Assembly: GCF_004770615.1 (NCBI RefSeq)
Contig: NZ_RQER01000001.1
Coordinates: 576,894-640,893, forward strand
Source: Leptospira langatensis
GTDB lineage: Bacteria > Spirochaetota > Leptospiria > Leptospirales > Leptospiraceae
Length of the DNA: 64,000 bases
Direction of reading: 5' to 3'
In this document: in pieces, positions 1-9,760 of the stretch
Layout of the letters: the number at the start of each line of letters is the position of its first letter
Position numbering within the stretch: position 1 is the stretch's first letter
The notes under the pieces: model-generated
Database searches by the model: none
Seen by the model: the letters and a program-made list of their open reading frames with translations, nothing else
Told to the model about the DNA's origin: nothing
Program-made: the position numbers and the translations under genes

Positions 1-2
1 TG

Positions 3-1547
3 ATCATCAAGGGAAATAAAAAGACCCAGGACAAGGTGATCCGAAGAGAACTTCTCTTTAAACCGGGAGATCTATTTGACTCCACTCTGGTTAACCGCTC
101 AAGGGAAAGGATCTTTAACTTAGGTTACTTCAAGGAAGTAAACTTCAATATGAGGCCGGGCTCGGACGATACCAAGATGAACCTGGTGATTGAAGTACTG
201 GAGCAGCCGACTGGAACTGTTTCCATGGGTGGTGGTTATGGAACTATCACAGGATTTACCATCTTTACGGAGATCGGAGAGAATAACTTGAACGGAACCG
301 GACAAAAGGTTTCCGGTCGTTTGGAGTTCGGTCCATATCGTAGGTCATTTACTCTGTCTTGGACGGAACCTTGGATGAATGATACTCCTTGGTCTCTTTC
401 CCTTTCCATGTTCTACTTCTCGCGGACCATATTCTTAGGTTCTACTTCTACGATCTCTATTTCGGACAGTACGACTGCGCCAACTGTAGAGAATGCGACA
501 TACGATAACAACGGTTTGGGATTGACTTTCGGTCTTGCTCACCGTCTGGGAACGAACTGGACTCACTTCCACCGTTATACTCCCGCGTTCTATTCTTATT
601 CGAATCCGACGGCTCTCGTTTCGGATACCGTTCTTGCAAACGTAAGACGCGGTTGGCAGTTCCGTTCTCAGCTCACGAACGGTATCTCTTATGATATTCG
701 GGATAACGTGTTTGCTCCTACTCGGGGATACGATCTTCTACTTCAGGTAGATAACGTCGGTCAGCTCTTGGGAGGAAGGTCTCACTTCGATCAGTACAGG
801 ATCCTGGGTGAATATTATCATACTTGGTTCGACTTTACCTTTGGCGGTTTGATCCGAAATAACGCGCTTAGAAGATGGAGAGTAGTGCAAGAGTTCCGAT
901 CTTCAAATACTTTCATCTTCCAAAGGGCGCCTTTTCATGGTTCTCATAGCCAGGATCCAGTGCAGAATCCATATATCTATCCTCAGGATTTACTCATCAT
1001 AGGTGGTTATGAATCCTTGCGGGGTTGGTATTATAACGACGCCAAATTCCCGACAGAGTGGAGGGACGGTGCTCAGAACCGTATTCTTTTCGATACGGAG
1101 TTGCGATTCCCGATCGAGCCTAGCTTGCTTTGGCTTGTCGTCTTCTTGGACGGGGGAGCTTTGTACGAACAGGTCAACCGTTTCGTAGGAACTAAAAAAG
1201 ATTACTTCGATAATTATGATAAGAATAAGGAAGCTGCCATCCAAGCAAATCCTCTGGGTTGGTACATCCAAAACAACTTCAATCCATTGAACGGACGAAA
1301 GGCTGACGTTACCTACGACGACCTGAATAACCCGGCAAGACTTGTGCTATCCGCGGATAACGTCGCATTCGATAGGATGAGATATTCTTGGGGAGTGGGT
1401 TTAAGGATCCAGATCCCCGTTCTTCCTCTACGTATTTACTTTGCGCAAAAGCTAAGACCGACCGGAAACTTCTGGGCTCCCTTTGCTCAATACGAATCGG
1501 ATCATGCATTCCAGTTCGTATTCGGTATCGGGGACTACCGGTTCTAA
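3..1547 (+). CDS. bamA: BamA / Omp85 outer-membrane assembly factor, 3' part
   Basis: BamA is the outer-membrane barrel that inserts other beta-barrel proteins. The reading frame is open from base 3, so the 5' end lies left of the window; a GTG at 36 is internal. The visible part starts in the last POTRA repeat (IKGNKKTQDKVIRREL, then PGDLFD and LGYF), followed by a glycine- and aromatic-rich 16-strand-type barrel. The loop-6 motif, usually VRGF/Y, appears as SLRGW and keeps the essential RG. The protein ends in phenylalanine (GIGDYRF), as expected for a barrel end. pcrA follows after 9 bases on the same strand. Family assignment is secure; the exact length cannot be known from this window. 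Confidence 0.95.
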   Translation: MIKGNKKTQDKVIRRELLFKPGDLFDSTLVNRSRERIFNLGYFKEVNFNMRPGSDDTKMNLVIEVLEQPTGTVSMGGGYGTITGFTIFTEIGENNLNGTGQKVSGRLEFGPYRRSFTLSWTEPWMNDTPWSLSLSMFYFSRTIFLGSTSTISISDSTTAPTVENATYDNNGLGLTFGLAHRLGTNWTHFHRYTPAFYSYSNPTALVSDTVLANVRRGWQFRSQLTNGISYDIRDNVFAPTRGYDLLLQVDNVGQLLGGRSHFDQYRILGEYYHTWFDFTFGGLIRNNALRRWRVVQEFRSSNTFIFQRAPFHGSHSQDPVQNPYIYPQDLLIIGGYESLRGWYYNDAKFPTEWRDGAQNRILFDTELRFPIEPSLLWLVVFLDGGALYEQVNRFVGTKKDYFDNYDKNKEAAIQANPLGWYIQNNFNPLNGRKADVTYDDLNNPARLVLSADNVAFDRMRYSWGVGLRIQIPVLPLRIYFAQKLRPTGNFWAPFAQYESDHAFQFVFGIGDYRF

Positions 1548-1556
1548 GAAGTCTTT

Positions 1557-3773
1557 ATGCAAGACCTTCTTCAGGGCTTGAATGGTCCGCAGGCGGCGGC
1601 GGTCTCTCGTTTAGAAGGACCGGTGCTCATTCTCGCCGGAGCGGGTTCCGGAAAAACCAGGGTGATCACTCATAGGATCGCAAATCTGATCCTGAACAAA
1701 AGAACGGATTCCATCTGCGCCTTAACATTCACAAATAAGGCCGCTGCGGAAATGCAGGAGAGGGTGAGCCATTTGGTGCCTTCTCTTCCTTTTAATGTAC
1801 AGATCAAGACGTTTCACTCTCTCTGCCTTTATATTTTACGAAGAGAAACAGCTCATCTAGGTATGAGCTCGGGATTTACTGTTTACGATTCCGTATTACA
1901 AGAATCCTTAATTAAGCAGGTTATTAAGGATCTTCATGAGGATCCGAAGCAGTACAAGCCTTCTTCCTTGGTCGGGATCTTTTCTTCTTGGAAGGATTCC
2001 ATGATGGATCCGGACGGGTATGTCAGAAAGGAAAACTTCTCTCACCGTTCTCAGATGATCTCCTCTATTTACGAGGAATATGAGAAGAGAAAGAAGAAGA
2101 ACCAGGCCATGGATTTTGGGGACCTGATCTTACGCACGGTACAACTCTTTCAGGAATTTCCGGATGTATTAAAGAAATACCAAGATCGTTGGAATTATAT
2201 CATGGTGGACGAATACCAAGATACGAATAAGACCCAATACACATTGGTCCGACTTCTTTCCGGAGAAAGAGGGAATCTATGCGTGGTTGGGGACGACGAT
2301 CAGTCCATTTACTCCTGGAGAGGTGCGGATATTTCGAATATCCTGAATTTTGAAAAGGATTTCCCGAATGCATACGTAGTGAAGTTGGAAGAAAATTACA
2401 GATCCACTTCCAGGATCATCCGAGCCGCTTCCAAAGTGATCTCTAACAATAGCGATCGGAAAGAAAAGGAATTATTCACGAATAATGAAGAAGGAGAGAT
2501 CATCTCACTTTCCGAATTCGAGAATGAAAGCGAAGAAGCAACTTTTGCAACCAATAAGATCGAACTAGGATATAGAAGGGGAAAAGAATATAAGGATTTT
2601 GCAATATTCTATAGGACCAACGCACAGTCCAGGTATTTTGAGGAAAAATTAAGATCGGCGGGGATCCCATATAAGATCTTCGGAGGATTTAGGTTCTTCG
2701 ATAGAGCGGAGATCAAGGATATGATCGCTTATCTGAATGTGGTTGCGAACCCATTGGATTCCACATCTTTATTAAGGATTGTGAATACTCCTCCTCGTGG
2801 TATCGGCGAGGCCAGTCTGGAAAAGATCCGGGAATTCTCTCTCCAAGAGGGGATCTCTTTCTTGGAAGCGATCGGACATGCCAAACTTCCCTTGAAGAAG
2901 GCCGGCCTCGGAAAGGCAAAGGAACTCTATAATCTATTCCAGGACCTGATCGAAAAGAAAGAGAAGGGAGAACTTCCCTCCAAGATCGCCTTAGAGATCA
3001 TAGAAAGAAGCGGCTGGGTAGAATACATGGAAAGAAATTCCCATGACGAGGAAGCGGTTTCCAGAGTGGAGAACGTGAGGGAATTCGTGAACTCCATCGA
3101 GGAATATGAGACAAGAGAGGATTCTCCCAGTCTCGAAGAATATTTGAATCAGATCAGCCTTCTCACTTCGGAAGAAGACACCGCCCAGCTTACGGACTAT
3201 GTGCATTTGATGACTGTGCATAATGCGAAAGGATTGGAGTTTCCTACGGTATTCATTACAGGTTTGGAAGAGGGGACCTTCCCGCATTTGATGACCCTGG
3301 AAGAACCGAACGGGGAAGAAGAAGAGAGAAGACTTTTTTATGTGGCTCTGACCAGGGCTAGAGAAAAGCTATATATCAGCTATTGCAGGACTTCCCGAAA
3401 ATTCGGAAAAGTAGAACCTCGGATCCCTTCTCGCTTTTTGCCGGAGATCCCGGTAGAATGTTTCGGAGAAGAAGGGCCGCTTTCCCGCAAAGGGGTCAGA
3501 CGACCGGAAGGTCCTCCTACTGCCTCTGCCGGAGCCTACCAAAGCTATCAGCCGAAACCTAGAGAAACTTCCTATTCTGAGCCGGAACAATCCGGCGCAC
3601 CATTAGGAGAGGAAGCCGAGATCCGGGAGGGGGACAGGGTCAAGCATGCTCAGTTTGGGGCTGGGATCGTGATTTCCGTGCAAGGAACAGGCAAGAATCG
3701 AAAGGTAAAAATCAGGTTCGGGGCCCTGGAGAAAAACTTTTTCCTTGCATATACTCCCTTAGAGAAATTATAA
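1557..3773 (+). CDS. pcrA: ATP-dependent DNA helicase PcrA/UvrD (SF1A)
   Basis: This 738-residue superfamily 1A 3'-5' helicase acts in nucleotide excision and mismatch repair. All core motifs are visible: Walker A GAGSGKT at residues 28-34, VDEYQDT (motif II), GDDDQSIYSWRGAD (motif III), EENYRST (motif IV), VHNAKGLEFPTVFITGLEEG (motif V) and ALTRAREKLY (motif VI). The C-terminal tail has the Tudor-like GDRVKHAQFGAGIV segment that contacts RNA polymerase in PcrA. The length matches the family. It starts 9 bases after bamA and may be co-transcribed with it. UvrD and PcrA cannot be told apart by sequence alone; Rep is less likely because of the C-terminal Tudor-like tail. Confidence 0.95.
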   Translation: MQDLLQGLNGPQAAAVSRLEGPVLILAGAGSGKTRVITHRIANLILNKRTDSICALTFTNKAAAEMQERVSHLVPSLPFNVQIKTFHSLCLYILRRETAHLGMSSGFTVYDSVLQESLIKQVIKDLHEDPKQYKPSSLVGIFSSWKDSMMDPDGYVRKENFSHRSQMISSIYEEYEKRKKKNQAMDFGDLILRTVQLFQEFPDVLKKYQDRWNYIMVDEYQDTNKTQYTLVRLLSGERGNLCVVGDDDQSIYSWRGADISNILNFEKDFPNAYVVKLEENYRSTSRIIRAASKVISNNSDRKEKELFTNNEEGEIISLSEFENESEEATFATNKIELGYRRGKEYKDFAIFYRTNAQSRYFEEKLRSAGIPYKIFGGFRFFDRAEIKDMIAYLNVVANPLDSTSLLRIVNTPPRGIGEASLEKIREFSLQEGISFLEAIGHAKLPLKKAGLGKAKELYNLFQDLIEKKEKGELPSKIALEIIERSGWVEYMERNSHDEEAVSRVENVREFVNSIEEYETREDSPSLEEYLNQISLLTSEEDTAQLTDYVHLMTVHNAKGLEFPTVFITGLEEGTFPHLMTLEEPNGEEEERRLFYVALTRAREKLYISYCRTSRKFGKVEPRIPSRFLPEIPVECFGEEGPLSRKGVRRPEGPPTASAGAYQSYQPKPRETSYSEPEQSGAPLGEEAEIREGDRVKHAQFGAGIVISVQGTGKNRKVKIRFGALEKNFFLAYTPLEKL

Positions 3774-3832
3774 CTGGGGGAAAAGTTCCTCCCCTTAAAT
3801 ACCGATACTATATTAGGAACATAGGAGAAACA

Positions 3833-4270
3833 ATGAAACGGATCGTAATACTAGCCCTGTCTATCTGCTTGGCGAGTCCTTTGTTTGCTGGTAAGGTCAG
3901 CGGTTTAGTAGAGGAATTCAATAAGGTCGAAGAGTTCAATAAGAACAGAAAGATCTCCGACGCTTCCAAGAAAGCGACCCTTGAAAAGAACCTTCTCTCC
4001 GCAATGAAATACAGCCTTCATCGCAAATACTTGGATTATAAAGAATATACCAAGGACCTAAAAGCGGATTCCATCCAATATGAGCCGCAAAAAGGGACTT
4101 ACGGTGTCTACGTAAAATACAAGACTTATATTGTATTTTATAATTACTTAATGGATCCGGAGATCTATCTCCAGACTCCGATCAATGAAGTGTTCTATTT
4201 ACGTCCGGAAAATTTGGACGAGGAGCCTCATAGCGACGAGAAAGCCGGCCAACAGCCTGCCGGAAAATAG
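3833..4270 (+). CDS. Small exported protein of unknown function
   Basis: I do not recognise this 145-residue protein. Residues 1-19 form a typical signal peptide (MKRIVILALSICLASPLFA, cleavage after FA), so the product is probably periplasmic. The mature part is rich in Lys, Tyr and Glu, starts with a short internal duplication (EEFNKVEEFNKN), and ends in an acidic, polar tail. There is no lipobox cysteine and no enzyme motif. The ATG follows a good Shine-Dalgarno (taggag). The next gene begins 14 bases downstream, suggesting an operon with cysQ and the glycosyltransferase. It is probably a real gene restricted to Leptospira. Confidence 0.7.
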   Translation: MKRIVILALSICLASPLFAGKVSGLVEEFNKVEEFNKNRKISDASKKATLEKNLLSAMKYSLHRKYLDYKEYTKDLKADSIQYEPQKGTYGVYVKYKTYIVFYNYLMDPEIYLQTPINEVFYLRPENLDEEPHSDEKAGQQPAGK

Positions 4271-4283
4271 ATCCATACATCGA

Positions 4284-5135
4284 ATGCGATTTCCGGAAGA
4301 AGCGGAGACCGTTTCTAAACTTGTTCTGGAAGCAGCCGACGAGATCCTTTCCATCTATGGAACGGATTTCGACGTGATGGAGAAATCCAAAGGAGATCCC
4401 TTGACTCAGGCGGATCTCCGAGCAAACGAGATCATTGCGAACGGGATCCGAGAACTTCTCCAGGATCCTGTTTACTCCGAAGAAGAGTCCACATTCTCCC
4501 CTAAAACCAAAGCCTCTCGCGTATGGATCCTCGATCCGATAGACGGGACAAGAGAGTTCGTAGCAAAGAACCCTGAGTTCGCGATCAGTCTAGGGCTTGT
4601 TGAGAACGGAAAACTTGATTTTGGGATCGTGATGAACCCGGTCACCGGTGAGTTCTTCTGGGGAAGGGCCGGCATAGGTTCCGGATATGTAATATTAGAA
4701 ACTCCTTATAAAGATCGGAAGATCAATTGGGACGACAGATCCAAGTTTTTAGAAGATGCAAAGCCGGAAGATCCGAACCAAATACTTGTATCGGTATCCG
4801 AAACGAGAGACAAGCTCTTTCAGAATATTCACTACGGAGAAAGATTCGTTTTGAAGGCTAAAGGCTCCATTGCTTATAAACTAGCCTTAGTGGCAGTGGG
4901 AAAATTCCCGATGACATTGTCCTTGCGTCCCAAGAACGATTGGGACGTGGCAGGAGGGATTGCGATCTTAAGAGCCTCCGGAGGATTGGATCTTGAGATT
5001 AAATCAGGAAAGGAATATCCTTTCTTAAGTTCCAAACTTGGGATCGGATTGATCGCCGGAAAAAAAGAGATCGTGCAGGAGTTTTGGAAGGAATTTCAAA
5101 ACTCTATGCAGTCATCCGTAAGAGAACGTTGGTAA
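4284..5135 (+). CDS. cysQ: Inositol monophosphatase family, CysQ-like 3'(2'),5'-bisphosphate nucleotidase
   Basis: This is a 283-residue Mg2+/Li+-sensitive phosphatase. CysQ members hydrolyse PAP/PAPS and so remove a toxic by-product of sulfate assimilation. The metal site is complete: GDPLTQADLRANE (37-49), EEES (66-69), WILDPIDGTREFV (81-93) with both aspartates, and C-terminal NDWDVAGGIAILRASGG. I chose the ATG at 4284 because a longer in-frame start at 4185 overlaps the preceding gene by 86 bases and adds residues unlike the family. The TPID/DPIDGT block favours CysQ over inositol-phosphate phosphatase, but substrate cannot be fixed from sequence. The glycosyltransferase gene follows after 12 bases. 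Confidence 0.85.
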   Translation: MRFPEEAETVSKLVLEAADEILSIYGTDFDVMEKSKGDPLTQADLRANEIIANGIRELLQDPVYSEEESTFSPKTKASRVWILDPIDGTREFVAKNPEFAISLGLVENGKLDFGIVMNPVTGEFFWGRAGIGSGYVILETPYKDRKINWDDRSKFLEDAKPEDPNQILVSVSETRDKLFQNIHYGERFVLKAKGSIAYKLALVAVGKFPMTLSLRPKNDWDVAGGIAILRASGGLDLEIKSGKEYPFLSSKLGIGLIAGKKEIVQEFWKEFQNSMQSSVRERW

Positions 5136-5147
5136 AAGGATCTTTCT

Positions 5148-6293
5148 TTGAAGGAAAAGAAAAATAAGGATCGAAAAATCTTTCGGATCGCAGTGGATGC
5201 TAGGCCATTATCCACTCCTGTTTCCGGAGTAGGAAAGCTTATCACATCCGTACTTAGGGGATTCGATTCGGATACCGACTTCGAATTCCTTTTGTTTTCC
5301 CATAGACCCATTCATGAAGGATATTCAGAACTATTAAAGAATTCGAATATAAGAGTCGTAATAGGAGATGGGCCTTTCGCGAAGAAGGGTGGTTTGTATT
5401 TCGCGTTTTATCTTCCCTTCCAGCTTCGAAAACATAAGATCGATCTTTTTTGGGGGACCCAGCAGGTATTTCCGTTGTTCTTGCCAAAGCAGGTCCCGGG
5501 AGTTCTGACCTATCATGATTTCGTAGCCTATCGTTTTCCGGAAACAATGAGGCCGATCGCAAGGCTACAGCAATTATTCTATCTCAGAAGAAGTATCCGA
5601 AGAGCGGACTTTGTGCTCGCGAACTCGGAATTCACCGCAAAAGAACTGCAAACGTATTATTCTTTTCCCAAGGAAAAGATAGAGATCGTATATCCGGGCT
5701 ATTCCCCCAAAGAGATTGTTCATCGAAAGACTGCTCCCACAGAGAGGACAAAGAAACTTTCCAAGAGATTCTTTCTCACCGTTTCTACTCTGGAACCGAG
5801 GAAGAATTATCAAATATTATGGAAAGCATACCAGGCCTTGCAAAAAGAAAATCCAAAATTCCCAGGAATTTGGGTGCATGCAGGGAAGGCAGGTTGGGAA
5901 TCCCCTGAATTTCTAGAAGAATTCAAAGAGGCCTCCCAGAAAGGGAGTTTGCATTGGATCGATTCCGCAACCGAGGAAGAGCTACAGTATCTGTATTCGA
6001 ACGCAGACTTGTTCTTATTCCCATCCATCTATGAAGGATTTGGTATCCCCTTGTTGGAGGCATTGGCTTATTCGATTCCTTGTATCGTTTCCGATCTGGA
6101 AGTCTTTCGGGAGATCGGAGGGGAGTCTTGTTTCTATATTTCGCCCGATTCGAAAATGAATTGGAAGAATTCAATTTTAGAATATTATAAAAAACCTAAA
6201 AAGCTCAAAAAACCGGATCTGAAGAAATTTGAAAGGACAGTTTCTGTGAAAAAAACCAAAAAGATCTTTTTAGATCTGTTGTCCCACGAATAG
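5148..6293 (+). CDS. Glycosyltransferase, GT4 (family 1) type
   Basis: A 381-residue retaining GT-B glycosyltransferase, probably acting on a surface polysaccharide. Visible features are the N-terminal PVSGVGKLITSVLRGF acceptor-side loop, RRADFVLANSEFTAKEL near the middle, FFLTVSTLEPRKNYQ opening the C-terminal Rossmann domain, and the nucleotide-sugar motif FPSIYEGFGIPLLEALAYSIP ahead of SDLEVFREIGG; the E-x7-E pair lies in EGFGIPLLE. Closest in style to WbaZ/mannosyl- or rhamnosyltransferases. The start is TTG at 5148, with AAAGGA about 7 bases upstream. Last gene of the rightward cluster; a GC-rich hairpin of the dispersed repeat lies just downstream. Donor and acceptor unknown. Confidence 0.85.
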   Translation: MKEKKNKDRKIFRIAVDARPLSTPVSGVGKLITSVLRGFDSDTDFEFLLFSHRPIHEGYSELLKNSNIRVVIGDGPFAKKGGLYFAFYLPFQLRKHKIDLFWGTQQVFPLFLPKQVPGVLTYHDFVAYRFPETMRPIARLQQLFYLRRSIRRADFVLANSEFTAKELQTYYSFPKEKIEIVYPGYSPKEIVHRKTAPTERTKKLSKRFFLTVSTLEPRKNYQILWKAYQALQKENPKFPGIWVHAGKAGWESPEFLEEFKEASQKGSLHWIDSATEEELQYLYSNADLFLFPSIYEGFGIPLLEALAYSIPCIVSDLEVFREIGGESCFYISPDSKMNWKNSILEYYKKPKKLKKPDLKKFERTVSVKKTKKIFLDLLSHE

Positions 6294-6300
6294 AGAATTG

Positions 6301-6471
6301 TGTAGGAACTCCATTAAGAGTTTTTGAAGAGAGGGCCCCCGCCCTAGTTCGGGTGGGGGGAGTGGCTCGTGGGTTTACGAGATCCCGTATATCATAAAAT
6401 CGTCTTCTACGCGAGCGAAAAAATTACGAGTTCCCGCGTTGTAGGAACTCTTCTTTTACGTTGTAGGAAGA
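6301..6471 (+). repeat. Dispersed structured repeat, copy 1
   Basis: Noncoding element between two convergent genes. In order: GTAGGAACTCC (6302-6312); a strong hairpin CCCCCGCCC (6336-6344) / GGGTGGGGG (6351-6359); the 19-mer GGGGGGAGTGGCTCGTGGG (6355-6373); an AT-rich stretch beginning TATATCATAAAAT; GAGTTCC (6428-6434) pairing with GGAACTC (6444-6450); and another TTGTAGGAA at 6460. The 19-mer recurs exactly, inverted, at 63980-63998, where the rest of the element is also recognisable. It has no open reading frame and no transposase beside it. It could act as a transcription stop for the glycosyltransferase, although no T-run follows the hairpin. Confidence 0.7.
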
Positions 6472-6472
6472 T

Positions 6473-6880
6473 TTATCCGAAGAGCCTTGCCAAAAACCCT
6501 TTTTTCTTTGCATGTAAGATCCCGGAAAAGGGGATGTCGAGGTCGGACTTCCAATGCATATGGAGCCTATTCCGATCTAATGCTTGGAAATAGACTTGGT
6601 CTTTCTCATTCGGTTTCCATTCGAATAGATCTTCCTTTCTGTTCCAGGTATCGTCGGACCACGTATTGCAAGAAAGGAGTTTCGGTTCCTTCTCCCCTAG
6701 ATCTTTTAAGAGCAGGCCTTTTTTAAGATCGTAGCGAAGAGAGATCTTTGGTGCATTTGTAGGAGTAAAATTCGGATCCGGGTGAGAAGAAATGCCGAGG
6801 CCTACAAATTGTTTTCCTTCCAAATAGACTTGGAATTCCTCGAAGGTATAAAAGTAATTATAGATCCGATTCTCTTCCAC
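6473..6880 (-). CDS. Hypothetical protein, 135 aa
   Basis: I do not recognise this protein. It starts at GTG (6880) and has neither signal peptide nor membrane segment, so it is probably cytoplasmic. Composition is rich in aromatic and charged residues, and the C-terminus is basic (HAKKKGFLARLFG), like a short amphipathic tail. Its 3' end abuts the dispersed repeat. A convergent gene lies to its left and a divergent lipoprotein gene starts 117 bases to its right. No competing frame is convincing, so it is probably real. Confidence 0.6.
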   Translation of the reverse strand: MEENRIYNYFYTFEEFQVYLEGKQFVGLGISSHPDPNFTPTNAPKISLRYDLKKGLLLKDLGEKEPKLLSCNTWSDDTWNRKEDLFEWKPNEKDQVYFQALDRNRLHMHWKSDLDIPFSGILHAKKKGFLARLFG

Positions 6881-6997
6881 TAGATAAGCTCAAATACAAA
6901 TTTATTTCCGACTGACTTACAGGCAAGGTGGAAAGCAAGAAATCTAGATGCTTCGGAAATGACTTGTAGCCTCTCTTTCCTTTTGTATCCTGGGATC

Positions 6998-7504
6998 ATG
7001 TCTTTTAGGAGAGTTTCTCTCATTCTTCTTCCGATCTGTTTTTTTTTATCAGTCTTAGGCTGCCGTACTCCGGAAGAACCATTTCTCTACCAGATCAGTT
7101 TGGAAGATTGGGAGGGTAAGACTCACTCTTTCTCAGAGGACAGGGGCAAACTCGTGATCTTGGATTTCTGGGCGAGCTGGTGCGAACCCTGCAAGAAGGC
7201 AGTCCCGGTGGTAGAGGAGTTACGACAAAGGCTCAAAGACACAAATACAGTGGTTTTCGGGGTGAATACCGAGGACGATCTGAGCATTCCCGAGATAAAA
7301 AAGGCCGCAGATGAGTTTGGGATGAAATATCCCAGCCTTTTGGACCCAAAATGGAAGCTGGTCAATGGTTTACGGATAGAAGGTCAGCCTGCCTTATTCG
7401 TTTTTAGTAAATCTGGAAAGAAACTGCATTTCCAATATGGGATTTCAGAGAGGGATCTGCCCATTTTAACCGGAAGGCTCAAAAACTGGCTCGAATCGCC
7501 TTAA
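6998..7504 (+). CDS. Thioredoxin-like (TlpA/ResA-type) lipoprotein
   Basis: A 168-residue membrane-anchored thiol-disulfide protein. The ATG at 6998 gives a lipoprotein signal (MSFRRVSLILLPICFFLSVLGC; lipid-modified Cys22), whereas an upstream in-frame start at 6959 would bury this signal. The thioredoxin fold follows, with redox motif WASWCEPCKK (Cys62/Cys65), a TlpA-type insert, and the cis-proline region GQPALFVFSKSGK. Such proteins reduce periplasmic disulfides, for instance during cytochrome c maturation, but no cytochrome genes are nearby. It has its own transcription direction and a 163-base gap before the acyl-CoA synthetase. Confidence 0.88.
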   Translation: MSFRRVSLILLPICFFLSVLGCRTPEEPFLYQISLEDWEGKTHSFSEDRGKLVILDFWASWCEPCKKAVPVVEELRQRLKDTNTVVFGVNTEDDLSIPEIKKAADEFGMKYPSLLDPKWKLVNGLRIEGQPALFVFSKSGKKLHFQYGISERDLPILTGRLKNWLESP

Positions 7505-7667
7505 AGTCTCATTTTATACATAACGACTGTTTGATAAACTCTATTCGCATCGTTCGAAAAAAAAGGATTTATCTCCCAGCATTTAGTTTTAAGTTGGAAA
7601 AGGTTCCGGTTTGCTATCTCCGGAGCTCAATTCATCTACCTCTTTTCATTCAGGAGAATTTCCATTC

Positions 7668-9710
7668 ATGGCTGAGAATCTCGCCCAGTTGTTTCGTGAG
7701 GCAGCGGATACATTTAAGGACCGTCCGGCTTTTTATTATAAGAATGCGCAAAAGAACTATTTGCCACTCACCTATGCAGAGTTATACGAAAACGGTTTAA
7801 ATCTTGCAGAAGGGTTGATCGATCTAGGCATCCAATCCAGAGACCACGTGGCTCTGATCGCAGACAATAGAATTGAATGGATTATCGCGGACTGCGGTAT
7901 CATTCTTACCGGTGCAGCTGACGTTCCTCGAGGAACTGATATCACAGACTCCGAGATCGTGTACATCGTAAGCCATTCCGAAGCCGAAGTGGTCTTTATC
8001 GAGAACGATAAGATGCTGGAGAAATTCAATCGAAACAAATCTCAGCTCGGAAAAGTAAAAACCATTATTTTAATGGACAAGGACTCCAGTGCTCCTGGCG
8101 TTCTTAAGATGTACGATCTCATCGAAAAAGGAAAACAACTGAGAGCTTCCGGTTCTCGTAAAACGGAAGATAGAGTTGCGAATATCCATCCTGATGATCT
8201 ATTTACTCTGATCTATACTTCCGGGACCACAGGTCTTCCAAAAGGAGTGCAGTTGAAGCATTCCAATATGATGCATCAGGTTTTGAATGTAACTCCGATG
8301 CTCAAGATCAATTCGGAAGCGAGACTTCTTTCCATTCTTCCGATCTGGCACGTATTCGAAAGGGTTGTTGAGTATGTTTGTATTAGCATTGGTGCTTCTA
8401 CATATTACACAAACGTAAGGGATCTTCGCCAAGATCTGGCTACTGTGAAGCCAACCTTTATGGGTTCTGCTCCTCGTCTTTGGGAGAATATCTATAATGG
8501 GATCTACACTCGTATTAACGATCCGAGCCAAACTCCGGCGCTTCGCAGAGGGCTATTCAAACTGGCTTACTTCTTCTCCGACAAGAAGAATGCGGCGGTC
8601 CGTTTTATCACCGGCAAAGAAGTGGATTATCACGGAAGAAATCCGATCTTTTCCTTGTTTTATGGAATTCTAATGTTCTTCCAATGGATCCTGACCGGAC
8701 CATTCACTCTGACTGTCCTTTCTTCCATTGCAGCTTATTATTTAGCTTCTACAGAGTTGTCTTTCCTGAGCCTGCCTCTGTATATTTTGGCGGGACTCGG
8801 AGTATTCTTCAATAGCGCGACCCTGGATAAGATCGTTCTTTCTAAGATCAGGACCGCTACCGGCGGAAAACTCAGAGCCTCCATCTCCGGAGGGGGAGCG
8901 CTTCCTCGTCACGTAGACGAATTCTTCAACAATATCGGTATCAATGTATTGGAAGGATATGGAATGACGGAAACTTCTCCCGTTCTTTCCGTAAGGACTT
9001 TCCAGAAATTGATCATCGGTTCCGTGGGTTCCATTGTACCTAAAACCCATCTTCAGATCAGAAACGATAATAATGAGGTCTTAACCGAGATCGACGCGAA
9101 CGGTAAGATCGTGAAAGGAAAACTCGGACGTAAGGGAGTCGTATTCGTGAACGGTCCTCAGGTCATGAAGGGTTATTTCAAGAATGAAGAAGCGACTGCC
9201 AAGGCTCTCGTAGACGGCTGGATGAATACAGGCGACATGGGAATGATCAACTTCAAGCATACCCTGACCCTGACCGGAAGAGCAAAGGATACTGTAGTTC
9301 TGCTCGGTGGAGAGAACGTGGAGCCGGTTCCTATCGAGAATAAACTCCAAGAATCGGTTTATATTAGCCAGTGTATGATTATCGGCCAAGACCAGAAAAA
9401 CCTGGGAGCGATCATCGTTCCTGATTTTGAGAAACTGGACGAGTGGGCCAAGGAGAATGGAGTCGATGCTTCCAACAAGGAGGCATTGATCGAAAATCCT
9501 AAGGTTCAGGATCTGTACAGAAAAGAGATCAAGGCTCTAAACAATTCCAAGAACGGATTTAAATCCTTCGAGCAAGTGAATCCATTCTTCTTGGTTTCCA
9601 AACCGTTCGAAGTAGGGGAAGAGCTGAACAATATGTTGAAAATGAAACGACATGTGATCGCTGAGAAATACGCGGATAAGATCAAAAAGGTCTACACTGC
9701 GGATAAATAA
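7668..9710 (+). CDS. Long-chain acyl-CoA synthetase with internal membrane insert
   Basis: This 680-residue AMP-binding enzyme activates fatty acids to acyl-CoA. Motifs present: P-loop [32 protein letters not shown] (adenylate motif), MNTGDMGMI and a [16 protein letters not shown]-terminus. Residues about 324-382 form an unusual hydrophobic insert with two or three predicted membrane helices, between the N-terminal motif and the adenylate-binding motif; this would anchor the enzyme to the inner membrane. I chose ATG 7668 because AGGAG sits at 7652-7656; the in-frame TTG at 7611 has no such site. A paralogue lies at 47945-49864. A strong terminator follows at 9761. Confidence 0.92.
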   Translation: MAENLAQLFREAADTFKDRPAFYYKNAQKNYLPLTYAELYENGLNLAEGLIDLGIQSRDHVALIADNRIEWIIADCGIILTGAADVPRGTDITDSEIVYIVSHSEAEVVFIENDKMLEKFNRNKSQLGKVKTIILMDKDSSAPGVLKMYDLIEKGKQLRASGSRKTEDRVANIHPDDLFTLIYTSGTTGLPKGVQLKHSNMMHQVLNVTPMLKINSEARLLSILPIWHVFERVVEYVCISIGASTYYTNVRDLRQDLATVKPTFMGSAPRLWENIYNGIYTRINDPSQTPALRRGLFKLAYFFSDKKNAAVRFITGKEVDYHGRNPIFSLFYGILMFFQWILTGPFTLTVLSSIAAYYLASTELSFLSLPLYILAGLGVFFNSATLDKIVLSKIRTATGGKLRASISGGGALPRHVDEFFNNIGINVLEGYGMTETSPVLSVRTFQKLIIGSVGSIVPKTHLQIRNDNNEVLTEIDANGKIVKGKLGRKGVVFVNGPQVMKGYFKNEEATAKALVDGWMNTGDMGMINFKHTLTLTGRAKDTVVLLGGENVEPVPIENKLQESVYISQCMIIGQDQKNLGAIIVPDFEKLDEWAKENGVDASNKEALIENPKVQDLYRKEIKALNNSKNGFKSFEQVNPFFLVSKPFEVGEELNNMLKMKRHVIAEKYADKIKKVYTADK

Positions 9711-9760
9711 GATTTCTTTAATAGAGAGATTGGCCTTTGGAAGGCGATCTTTCCTGAAAA

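Noticed and set aside
3774..3832. G-run/C-run sequence after pcrA as a terminator
   Set aside because: Only about five base pairs form and no T-run follows.
4185..4283. Longer N-terminus of the CysQ-like protein
   Set aside because: It overlaps the preceding gene by 86 bases in another frame, and the extra residues do not resemble the family.
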